Shown here piece after piece: positions 1 through 5,694 of a DNA stretch of 7,077 nucleotides. Each line of letters opens with the position of its first letter. Position 1 is the stretch's first letter. The stretch comes from Clostridiales bacterium (GTDB lineage Bacteria > Bacillota > Dehalobacteriia > UBA4068): assembly GCA_009783495.1 (NCBI GenBank), contig WRDJ01000036.1, forward strand, positions 1 through 7,077, given 5' to 3'. Position numbers and translations under genes: made by a program. The notes beneath the pieces were generated by a model. It was not told the origin of the DNA. It searched no databases and worked only from the letters and a program-made list of their open reading frames with translations.

Positions 1-40
1 AAAAGACCCCCGCCGCGATCAAAACAAATAAAATCTTCAT
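1..40 (-). CDS. Start of an unidentified exported or membrane protein (partial, runs off the left edge)
   Basis: Only the first 13 codons are present, reading MKILFVLIAAGVF. A lysine followed by a hydrophobic run is typical of a Sec signal peptide or an N-terminal membrane anchor. The ATG at 40 is well supported: AAGAGG lies 7 bases upstream (53-48), and an extended -10 promoter sits about 50 bases further up (99-107). A terminator at 299-328 separates it from the preceding SH3-domain gene, so it is probably a separate transcription unit in the same direction. The function cannot be told from 13 residues. Confidence 0.6.
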   Translation of the reverse strand, partial: MKILFVLIAAGVF

Positions 41-69
41 TTTTCCGCCTCTTGTTTTTCCGCCTCTTT
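40..69 (-). repeat. Tandem 15-bp duplication carrying two Shine-Dalgarno copies
   Basis: Positions 40-54 and 55-69 are two adjacent 15-base units that differ only at the last base. On the minus strand each contains AAGAGGCGGAAAAA. The proximal AAGAGG (53-48) is 7 bases from the ATG at 40 and is the usable ribosome binding site. The distal copy (68-63) is 22 bases away, too far to position a ribosome on this start directly. The arrangement looks like a small slippage duplication of the ribosome binding site. Confidence 0.7.
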
Positions 70-98
70 GCCGCGCTTTTCAGGCCGCTTTGTCTGCA

Positions 99-107
99 AT
101 TATAGCA
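99..107 (-). promoter_or_regulatory. Extended -10 promoter for the gene starting at 40
   Basis: The minus strand reads TGCTATAAT (107 to 99), a perfect TATAAT preceded by TGn as in extended -10 promoters. No good TTGACA-like -35 lies 16-18 bases upstream, only a T-rich CATTTT at spacing 17, which is common when an extended -10 is present. The predicted transcription start near 92 would give a leader of about 50 bases. The site lies downstream of the terminator at 299-328, as expected for an independent unit. Confidence 0.65.
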
Positions 108-298
108 TCCCGCAAGGGCAAAAAATGTTGTACCTTGCCGCCGCCGCCAAGAAAAATCCTTTCTTTTTCCCGCACAAAAGACAAAACCCCTGCGTTTTTG
201 CCAAGGAGCCGGCTTCTCTTCCCTCGCGCTCACCTGCGCGTTGTCCGAAACGCTCGTAATTGAGGGGGTCGTGCCGCAATTTTCCCTCTCACACGCGC

Positions 299-328
299 AA
301 AAAAAGAGCTGTCTTAAAAGACAACTCT
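299..328 (-). terminator. Rho-independent terminator after the SH3-domain gene
   Basis: On the minus strand AGAGTTGTCT and AGACAGCTCT form a 10-bp stem (328-319 with 314-305) containing one G-T wobble, around a 4-base loop. A run of T residues follows directly at 305-299. It lies 57 bases after the stop codon at 386 and ends the unit made of the WecA-type gene and the SH3-domain gene. The opposite strand lacks a T tract after the stem, so termination is probably one-way. Confidence 0.8.
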
Positions 329-385
329 CTTGCAGTCCGTTTGAAAACCTATGCGGCGCCCGGATTAACCCATGCCGCCACGCCT

Positions 386-895
386 TTACAGCGTTTTGAG
401 TATTCCGTAGGTGGAAATGACATAGAGGGTCTGGCCGTCGGTATATTCGAGCTTATACCAATCTATGCCATTGGTGTCTTTTTCGGTTCCCAGATATTTA
501 AAGCGGTCGCCGGGATTGGCCGAGGCCGCCGGCGGGGTATATTCGGTGCCCGGTCCGGGCCTCAGGAACACCGGGCTGCCACCCGGAGTATAGATTTCCA
601 CCGTGTTAAATTGTTGGCTGGGCTGATCGCCGGGTTTATCCGTGATGAGCGCGACAAGTTCTTCATATGCGGTCCTCATGGCCGTCAGTTCTTCCATCAA
701 ATCGTCAATAGAACTCTGCAGGGCGGCGGTGCGATTCGCTACGATATCATTCACATAACTCCGTGCGACCAAGGGATCTTCCGGGTTACCGGTGGTGTTC
801 AGGGCCGCGTAAACCACGTTGCCGATGGCGAAGCCCACACCCAAAAAGACAAGCGCGGAAACCATGATGAGGATAATCATTACACTTTTAGACAT
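386..895 (-). CDS. Membrane-anchored coiled-coil protein with C-terminal SH3-like domain
   Basis: A 169-residue protein. Residues 5-31 form one hydrophobic segment after a short MSKS start, best read as a signal anchor. Residues about 46-83 are rich in A, L, E and D with heptad-like spacing and probably form a short coiled coil. A Pro/Gln-rich linker (88-96) follows, then residues about 98-169 resemble a bacterial SH3 domain: LRPGPGTEYT at 111-120, then DRFKYLG, DWYKLEYTDGQTLYVIS and a closing YGILK. Such domains in Gram-positive envelopes often bind peptidoglycan or other wall material, so a role outside the membrane is inferred. The ATG at 895 is preferred because AAGGAG (910-905) lies 9 bases upstream; an in-frame TTG at 901 would leave only 3 bases. 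The gene begins 19 bases after the WecA-type gene and ends before a clear terminator, so the two are probably co-transcribed. The exact SH3 family is not certain. Confidence 0.85.
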   Translation of the reverse strand: MSKSVMIILIMVSALVFLGVGFAIGNVVYAALNTTGNPEDPLVARSYVNDIVANRTAALQSSIDDLMEELTAMRTAYEELVALITDKPGDQPSQQFNTVEIYTPGGSPVFLRPGPGTEYTPPAASANPGDRFKYLGTEKDTNGIDWYKLEYTDGQTLYVISTYGILKTL

Positions 896-904
896 TAGCA
901 AACA

Positions 905-910
905 CTCCTT
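905..910 (-). promoter_or_regulatory. Ribosome binding site fixing the start of the SH3-domain gene
   Basis: The minus strand reads AAGGAG at 910-905, 9 bases before the ATG at 895. It lies just beyond the stop codon of the upstream gene (917-915), so the two genes can be translated independently from one message. Its position argues against the in-frame TTG at 901. Confidence 0.8.
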
Positions 911-914
911 AATA

Positions 915-1973
915 TTAAGTATGGTCCCGCTGCAGTTTTCTTGTTTCGCTCCGGCGCAAAATGCCCAATTTGTTGGCGCCCAAGAAAAACAACACCGTCA
1001 CTATTATCAGTATAACAACCGCCTGGGGCGTAGTCAATAGCGTCAGCAAAATTGCGGCCAATCCCATCAAGAAAGTTACGACATAAAGCACCGTCACCAC
1101 CTGCCATGTCGAAAGACCCAAGTCCAGCAAGCGATGGTGCAGGTGCCCGCGGTCGGCCTGCATGACGGGTCGACGCGCGCGGAAACGCCGGGCTATGGCA
1201 AAGAAAGTGTCGAATATGGGAAGGCCGAGAATCAAGATTGGGACAAAAATCGAGAGGGCGGCGGCGCTTTTGGCCATGCCCATGATCGAGAGCGCACCCA
1301 GCACAAAACCGAGGAAAAGCGCCCCGCAATCACCCATGAAGATTTTGGCGGGAGGGAAGTTATAGCGCAAAAATCCCGCCGAGGCAACCGCCAGGACGAC
1401 GGCGACGCCGGCGATGGTGAACGAGCCGGTCAAAAAGCCGAGCGCCGCGATGGTGGAAGCGCAGATGGCGCTGACGCCGGAAGCCAGGCCGTCCAACCCG
1501 TCAATCAGGTTGACCGCATTGGAGACGCCCACCAGCCAGATCACGGTGAGGGGAATGCCGAAAACCCCCAGGGAAAACGCCTCGCCGGTAAAGGGGTTGG
1601 TGAGAAACGAAACATAGACCCCGCTCTGCACCAGCACCAAGGCCGCGACCACCTGAAAAGAAAGCTTGACCACAGGGGAAACATTCTTCGTATCGTCAAG
1701 ATAGCCCATGAGGACGATAACAGAGCAAGCCAAAAGAAGGGCGAAAACCTGCTCGTCAAGGCCCCAAAGAATGAGCGTCCCGCAGACAAAAGCCAGAAAA
1801 ATAGCCAAGCCGCCCAGGCGAGGAATTGATTCCTTATGCACTTTCCTTTCATCAGGATGATCTATCGCGCCCACCTTGGAAGCCAGCCTTATCATCAAAG
1901 GCGTGGCAAGCAAAACAGTGCCCAGAGCCGCAGCGGCCGCAATGATAATCCGGATAAGGATAGGTGTTGTCAT
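915..1973 (-). CDS. Undecaprenyl-phosphate GlcNAc-1-phosphate transferase, WecA/TagO type (MraY superfamily)
   Basis: A 352-residue polytopic membrane enzyme, a normal length for WecA/TagO. The family transfers a sugar-1-phosphate, usually GlcNAc-1-P from UDP-GlcNAc, to undecaprenyl phosphate on the cytoplasmic face, the first committed step of teichoic-acid-like and other secondary wall glycans. Visible motifs are DERKVHKESIPRLGG (41-55), the Asp pair in YLDDTKN (D93-D94), NLIDGLDGLASG (155-166), FMGDCGALFLG (212-222), LPIFDT (251-256) and the HLHH motif in DRGHLHHRLLDLG (274-286). The HxHH motif separates WecA/TagO/Rfe enzymes from MraY. About ten hydrophobic segments are spread along the chain. 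The ATG at 1973 is chosen because GAGGAG (1986-1981) lies 7 bases upstream; an in-frame ATG at 2033 would add 20 residues that do not look like the family. Whether it serves the CsaB glycan, teichoic acid or an O-antigen-like polymer is inference, so no specific symbol is assigned. Confidence 0.93.
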   Translation of the reverse strand: MTTPILIRIIIAAAAALGTVLLATPLMIRLASKVGAIDHPDERKVHKESIPRLGGLAIFLAFVCGTLILWGLDEQVFALLLACSVIVLMGYLDDTKNVSPVVKLSFQVVAALVLVQSGVYVSFLTNPFTGEAFSLGVFGIPLTVIWLVGVSNAVNLIDGLDGLASGVSAICASTIAALGFLTGSFTIAGVAVVLAVASAGFLRYNFPPAKIFMGDCGALFLGFVLGALSIMGMAKSAAALSIFVPILILGLPIFDTFFAIARRFRARRPVMQADRGHLHHRLLDLGLSTWQVVTVLYVVTFLMGLAAILLTLLTTPQAVVILIIVTVLFFLGANKLGILRRSETRKLQRDHT

Positions 1974-2051
1974 TTTACCGCTCCTCGGGTTCCGTATTTC
2001 CTTTGACTTACAAAAGAGCAATTCAGTTCCCATTAGCCAAACTTCTTTATT

Positions 2052-2080
2052 ATTCTCTCATTACGAAGGCGATTTGTCAA
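2052..2080 (-). promoter_or_regulatory. Sigma-70/SigA-type promoter for the WecA-type gene and the SH3-domain gene
   Basis: The minus strand has a perfect TTGACA -35 (2080-2075), then 17 bases and GAGAAT (2057-2052), which matches four of six -10 positions. An overlapping AATAAT (2054-2049) is a better -10 but would need a 20-base spacer. The predicted start near 2043 gives a leader of about 70 bases before the ATG at 1973. It suggests this gene pair can be transcribed independently of csaB. Confidence 0.6.
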
Positions 2081-2185
2081 TCCTTTTGCGGGTTTTTGAA
2101 AAATTTTGTCTTATTATGAGAACTGGTGTTTCCAGCTGATTCTGCCCCCTGGCTGGCTGCTCCGGCCCACCGTGCCCCCCTTCTG

Positions 2186-2230
2186 CCTTTTGAGGGAGCT
2201 TCCGCCGCAGGCGGAAGCTCCCTCAAAAGG
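2186..2230. repeat. Perfect 21-bp inverted repeat with 3-base loop (REP/MITE-like)
   Basis: Positions 2186-2206 and 2210-2230 are exact reverse complements separated by GCA, giving a very stable 21-bp hairpin on either strand. The arms begin CCTTTTGAGGGAGC and continue into a GC-rich inner part. Neither side has a T tract, so it is not a classical intrinsic terminator, though it may stall polymerase or protect the csaB message end. The size, perfection and intergenic position resemble the dispersed palindromic repeats common in Clostridia and their relatives. Copy number cannot be judged from one window. Confidence 0.75.
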
Positions 2231-2235
2231 AAACT

Positions 2236-2258
2236 CTTTCCCCCGGGAAGGGGGAAGG
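2236..2258. repeat. Second small hairpin beside the 21-bp palindrome
   Basis: CTTTCCCCC (2236-2244) can pair with GGGGGAAGG (2250-2258), with one G-T wobble, around GGGAA. It starts 5 bases after the large palindrome, and no T-rich tail follows on either strand. The two together suggest a composite repeat element rather than a single terminator. Confidence 0.4.
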
Positions 2259-2409
2259 GTAAACGGTTGTTGTTTTCAGTCACCCAAAGCATCGTGAAGG
2301 GCCTTAGAAAACAATTTTTCCGCTGCGCTCATAATGACAAAGCTAAATGAAATTATCACTCTATCCCAAGGGAAGCGACGGACAAGAAGGCGGCTGTCGG
2401 GCTTGCGCT

Positions 2410-3516
2410 CTATTCCCCCGCTTCCTGCTCCGTCTCGCCCAAAAAGTATTCCAGCTTCAAATGCTGCGCCCCGAAGGCACATTCCCGGACCATCTCGGCG
2501 TTAGCCCGGCAGATCCGCCGCCACTGCGGCCGCCGCTCTGTGAAATATTGCCTGCTTTCTTCGCTTTTGCTTATGACCTCTGCGATTTTTTCACATAAAA
2601 GTTCTTCGGTCAGGGTTTCCAAATCAAGGGCGGGCTGCTGCAAACCGGCGCAGAAGCTGCTGATCTTCGGGTCGGAAACGAGGCCCAAAAAGGGCACGGC
2701 GCCTGCGGCGGCCATTACCAGCGCATGGAGCCGGTTGCCCACCACGGCCTCGCAAGCGCCGAGGATTGCCATCATCCGGCTGGGGGTGGTCCCCGGCAGA
2801 ACGAAGGATTCCCTGTTCATGGCGGCGGCGGCCTGCCGGCAGACGGGCAAATCACTTTCCTCCGAGAAAGGCAAAAAAATGATTTTCCAGCCCTCCCCGG
2901 CAAAACGGTCGGCCGCGGCGGCCACGCCGGGGATATTGAGCTTGGGCGAAGGACGCAGGCAGAAAGCCATTTTTCTTCCCACGGGCAGGGGAGGGGGCGG
3001 TTCGTCGCAGGGCCAGGCCAAAACCGGATCGGCTGTGACGATGAGCTTTTCCGCCGGCACGCCCAAAGAGAGCAGCAGTTGCGCCGAATCCTCATCGCGC
3101 AAGGTGATGCAGTGACAGCGCCGCAAAACGAAGCCCGCGCACCTGCGCCCGCGCTTTTTGTTGAGGGGGCCGACGCCCTGCGCATAAACAAAAACCCGGC
3201 GCCTCAACATTCGGGCCAGCAGCATCAGGGCCAGGTAATAATAGAGGCTTTTTGAGCTGGTGGCGTCCTGCAGCTGGCTGCCGCCGCCGGAAACAAAAAT
3301 ATCGCACTTGCGGATGGCGCGAAAAACGTCCCAAAAACGCCAGCGGTCAGCCGCCCGGACGTCATAGGCGGCGGCCGTTTCCGCCGGATTATTGGAAAGC
3401 GCCGTGATCTTCACCCCGGGTATGGCCGCCCGCAGCTGCTCTATGATGGCGGCCAAAAGAGCCTCGTCCCCGGTGTTGCCGAAGCCGTAATAGCCGGAAA
3501 GGAGCACTTTTTTCAT
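2410..3516 (-). CDS. csaB: Polysaccharide pyruvyl transferase CsaB
   Basis: A 368-residue cytoplasmic enzyme. CsaB adds a 4,6-linked pyruvate ketal to sugars of the secondary cell-wall polymer, and this modified glycan is the ligand of SLH-domain surface proteins. Recognisable family features are the N-terminal MKKVLLSGYYGFGNTGDEALL (1-21), FVSGGGSQLQD (74-84), VYAQGVGPL (110-118), LRDEDSAQLL (139-148), VTADPVLA (160-167), the proline stretch 173-178 typical of the linker, a second Rossmann-like half with CLRPS (186-190) and IIFLPFSEESD (212-222), and VVGNRLHALVMAAAGAVPFLGL (258-279) with the conserved Arg and His of the nucleotide-binding GT-B-like fold. The length matches the family. The ATG at 3516 overlaps the stop of the upstream DUF5693-type gene as ATGA, which indicates translational coupling; the Shine-Dalgarno (GGGGAAG, 3527-3521) is weak and very close. 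The donor, phosphoenolpyruvate, is known for the family and not seen here. Confidence 0.93.
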   Translation of the reverse strand: MKKVLLSGYYGFGNTGDEALLAAIIEQLRAAIPGVKITALSNNPAETAAAYDVRAADRWRFWDVFRAIRKCDIFVSGGGSQLQDATSSKSLYYYLALMLLARMLRRRVFVYAQGVGPLNKKRGRRCAGFVLRRCHCITLRDEDSAQLLLSLGVPAEKLIVTADPVLAWPCDEPPPPLPVGRKMAFCLRPSPKLNIPGVAAAADRFAGEGWKIIFLPFSEESDLPVCRQAAAAMNRESFVLPGTTPSRMMAILGACEAVVGNRLHALVMAAAGAVPFLGLVSDPKISSFCAGLQQPALDLETLTEELLCEKIAEVISKSEESRQYFTERRPQWRRICRANAEMVRECAFGAQHLKLEYFLGETEQEAGE

Positions 3517-5516
3517 GTTTCTTCCCCGTTTCCTGTTATTGACGGCGTAAGAAACCGCCTGCGCCACAGCTTCGTCAGGAAGAGCGCGGCGGCCAGCAAG
3601 AGCAGGCCGATGACGATGCCCGCCCAGAGGCCGTTCACGGTGCGCAGAAGGGAAATGAGAACGGGGGTATGGATATGCGCGAAAGTGTTGACCAACGAAA
3701 CCTGGCCGATGACGGCAAAAATAAGAAACGGCAGGAAAATATCCCGGTAGCCGTATGAATATATGAGCAACAGGAAGGGGTAACCGAAGAGGAATTCCTT
3801 GTTGCGCGGGCGAACATAAAGGATTTTGTCTAATATGTCGCGCATATGCAGCTCCGCCTGCAAAACCGCATTATTCTCGTTGCCCGTGCGCAACAGGTAA
3901 TAAAACATCACCGCGATAACCAGCGAGCCCAAAAGCAGGGCTTTGATATCCGGCTTATAATCCAACGCGCCTTTTAACTTTAACAAAGGCGTTTTGTTTT
4001 TGTCGGCGAAGAAGAAGAAAAATGTCGCCACCAAAAGCGGCGGGATGAGATGCGCCGCCTTGACGCCCGTAAACTGATCAATTTTGACCATGAAAAAGCT
4101 GTCGGCCAGCAGCCCCGCCAGGAAAACCGCGCCGATGAGCGAGACGGCGACGGTCAAAAACAGGCGCAACAAGGCCGGGCCCAGCCGCAGGGGTTCCCGC
4201 GGCATGAAATGAATGAGAGAAAGCGTGGGAAAAATTAGCGCCGCGGCTAAGGCGAAAACCTTTTGCATGAGACTGACCCGCCCGGCGAGCAGCAGCGCCG
4301 CAGCGATGAAAAAAACGGCTATGGCCAAAGGCCAAGCCCAGCGGCCAAGGGAGAAGCGCGCGGCCAAAAGCCAACCCCCGGCGCAAACCCCCAGCGCAAC
4401 GAGCAGGAGCAAAATTTCCGAGGGGTGCAGCGGGGCATATTCGATGAGCGGCCCGACCGCCGTTCCCTTTTCCTCGATCGCCTGCCTGACCTCCGCCAGG
4501 AAATCCGCGCAATCCGTCAGCTGCCGTTGCATGGGCAGACGCACAAAAGCCAAGGTCACGCCGCGCTCAGCTGTCGCCAACTGAAACCGCTGCGGCGCAT
4601 GACCGGCGACAACAGGGTTAAGCATCTCCGCTTCCGTTATGGTGAAGGCGATTATCGCCAAACGGCCGATGCCCGCAGCCAGGCTTTGCAAGCCATCCTG
4701 GTGAAAAAACTCGAACATGATCACCGGCACGCCGAGGGCATTGATTTCCTCCTGCCAGATCTCTTTGACACGCTGCCATTCCCCGGGCGCGAGACGCACG
4801 CCCGGCACCTCGGCGCCGTTGAAGCCGACGCCGATCAACGGATATTTTTCCAGGTGCGCCAGTACGGCCTGAATGGAATCGCGGTTCGGTTGCGCGAAGT
4901 CGCGCAGCTGCACGGCGATGCGCAAGCCCCTGGAGGCGACAAGCTCCAGAGCCATGTCGTCAAAGCCCAGCCCCAAAAACTCAAAATCGCACTCTTGCAA
5001 AGAAGTGGCGATGATGTGCCGGCCGTCCGGCGTGCTAAGGGTTTCATAGGAAGCGCCGGGCTCCTTGAAAAGCAAATTGTTCAAAACCCCCAGCATATCG
5101 TCCCGGCGGGAAAAAACCAAATAAGAGAACTGCGGGTTGACCTGCGCGGCTGTCAGGCCGCTGGCGTTTTCCGTTCCCAGAAGGATTTCCACAAGCAGCT
5201 GCTGCCCGTCGAAAAGCAGGGCGCGGCCCTGTTTTTGCAGGTCGGCGATCGTCGGCTCTTTAAAAAGGATGCCCGTTATATAGGGCGAAAACTCGTCAAG
5301 AAGCTGCTCCGTGCTCACCTTTTCTCTTTTGGCCAGTTCCGTCACCTGGGCCCAATCCAAAACGATCTCGCTTTGCCGGGATGACTGCTCCAAGGCCATG
5401 CGCTGCCCCACAAGGAAGAGCGAGGCAACGAGGGCGAGGGCGATCAGCCCGTAGGAGATCTGATATAGCAGGTTTTTTTTCACGTAAAAAAGACGCCTCC
5501 TGAAAGTTCTCCGCAT
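3513..5516 (-). CDS. DUF5693-type polytopic membrane protein of unknown function
   Basis: A 667-residue protein. It has a basic start (MRRTFRRRLF), one membrane segment at 18-37, a large extracytoplasmic region at about 40-360, then about nine hydrophobic segments (roughly 366-388, 392-411, 416-437, 448-470, 488-504, 525-542, 578-588, 592-609, 627-648) and a basic tail. Recognisable conserved stretches are LLRTGN (541-546), HMRDILDKIL (557-566) and RPRNKEFLFGYPFLLL (569-584). I recall these, with the size and the csaB neighbour, from the DUF5693 family; no biochemical function is known to me. The extracytoplasmic region has alternating beta/alpha-like segments such as LGLGFDDMALE (181-191) and PLIGVGFNGAEVPG (226-239), resembling a TIM-barrel-like fold, but this is a guess. 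The ATG at 5516 has GGGGGAG 9 bases upstream. The ATGA overlap with csaB suggests a shared role in glycan export, polymerisation or modification. No obvious catalytic motif was seen. Confidence 0.85.
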   Translation of the reverse strand: MRRTFRRRLFYVKKNLLYQISYGLIALALVASLFLVGQRMALEQSSRQSEIVLDWAQVTELAKREKVSTEQLLDEFSPYITGILFKEPTIADLQKQGRALLFDGQQLLVEILLGTENASGLTAAQVNPQFSYLVFSRRDDMLGVLNNLLFKEPGASYETLSTPDGRHIIATSLQECDFEFLGLGFDDMALELVASRGLRIAVQLRDFAQPNRDSIQAVLAHLEKYPLIGVGFNGAEVPGVRLAPGEWQRVKEIWQEEINALGVPVIMFEFFHQDGLQSLAAGIGRLAIIAFTITEAEMLNPVVAGHAPQRFQLATAERGVTLAFVRLPMQRQLTDCADFLAEVRQAIEEKGTAVGPLIEYAPLHPSEILLLLVALGVCAGGWLLAARFSLGRWAWPLAIAVFFIAAALLLAGRVSLMQKVFALAAALIFPTLSLIHFMPREPLRLGPALLRLFLTVAVSLIGAVFLAGLLADSFFMVKIDQFTGVKAAHLIPPLLVATFFFFFADKNKTPLLKLKGALDYKPDIKALLLGSLVIAVMFYYLLRTGNENNAVLQAELHMRDILDKILYVRPRNKEFLFGYPFLLLIYSYGYRDIFLPFLIFAVIGQVSLVNTFAHIHTPVLISLLRTVNGLWAGIVIGLLLLAAALFLTKLWRRRFLTPSITGNGEET

Positions 5517-5591
5517 TATTTATTTCTCCCCCATGAAATTTTATCCTCTTTTTGCACGAAATTATGTGCCGGCCTGTTTGCTTTCCGCGCA

Positions 5592-5621
5592 CTGCGGCTT
5601 GCGCGAACTGTTGCGCCGCAG
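5592..5621. other. Possible hairpin upstream of the DUF5693-type gene
   Basis: CTGCGGC (5592-5598) and GCCGCAG (5615-5621) are exact reverse complements separated by 16 bases that contain GCGC twice. It lies immediately downstream, in the minus sense, of the terminator at 5624-5665 and upstream of the leader of the DUF5693-type gene. It may extend the terminator structure or be incidental in GC-rich DNA. Confidence 0.3.
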
Positions 5622-5623
5622 CG

Positions 5624-5665
5624 ACGCAAAAGAAAAACCCCCCGAAGGGGGTTCTTCCTTTGCGT
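5624..5665 (-). terminator. Rho-independent terminator with UUCG tetraloop after the cysteine-rich gene
   Basis: On the minus strand AACCCCC-TTCG-GGGGGTT forms a 7-bp core hairpin with a UUCG tetraloop, followed by TTTCTTTT. Beyond the core, the flanks pair further (ACGCAAA at 5624-5630 with TTTGCGT at 5659-5665), broken by two mismatches. It starts about 30 bases after the stop codon of the cysteine-rich gene. This suggests the DUF5693-csaB pair is a separate transcription unit, though I could not find a strong promoter for it in 5533-5623. Confidence 0.85.
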
Positions 5666-5694
5666 TGTTAAAACCGCGGATCAGCTCATTTGGG

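Larger units (their letters stand above)
1974..2409. other. 436-base intergenic region between csaB and the WecA-type gene
   Basis: No convincing gene lies here. Short reading frames on both strands (about 2077-2350) owe their similar peptides to the inverted repeat and lack family resemblance. On the csaB side, 2340-2409 shows no T-tailed terminator. The middle (about 2130-2340) holds a perfect 21-bp inverted repeat, a second weaker hairpin and a conserved-looking motif near 2321-2340, and reads like a non-coding repeat element. The last 110 bases carry the promoter and leader of the WecA-type gene. Confidence 0.6.

Noticed and set aside
260..898. 212-codon open frame on the plus strand
   Set aside because: It reads through the minus-strand terminator and the antisense of the SH3-domain gene. 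The SH3 gene has a good ribosome binding site and recognisable domain structure, and this frame has neither.
1134..1829. 231-codon open frame on the plus strand
   Set aside because: It is antisense to the WecA-type gene, whose catalytic motifs are intact. The product is a charged low-complexity sequence typical of antisense frames in GC-rich coding DNA.
2033..2033. Upstream ATG at 2033 as start of the WecA-type gene
   Set aside because: It would add 20 polar residues unlike the family N-terminus and sits only about 10 bases from the predicted transcription start. The ATG at 1973 has GAGGAG at 7 bases.
4263..5384. 373-codon open frame on the plus strand
   Set aside because: It lies wholly antisense to the DUF5693-type gene. 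Its product is Arg/Gln/His-rich with no family resemblance, no ribosome binding site was found, and the minus-strand gene has clear membrane segments and conserved motifs. It is a codon-bias shadow.
5533..5591. Possible promoter for the DUF5693-csaB unit
   Set aside because: CATAAT and TAAAAT -10-like hexamers occur on the minus strand, but none has a recognisable -35 at 16-18 bases. The evidence is too weak to list, though some promoter is expected after the terminator.
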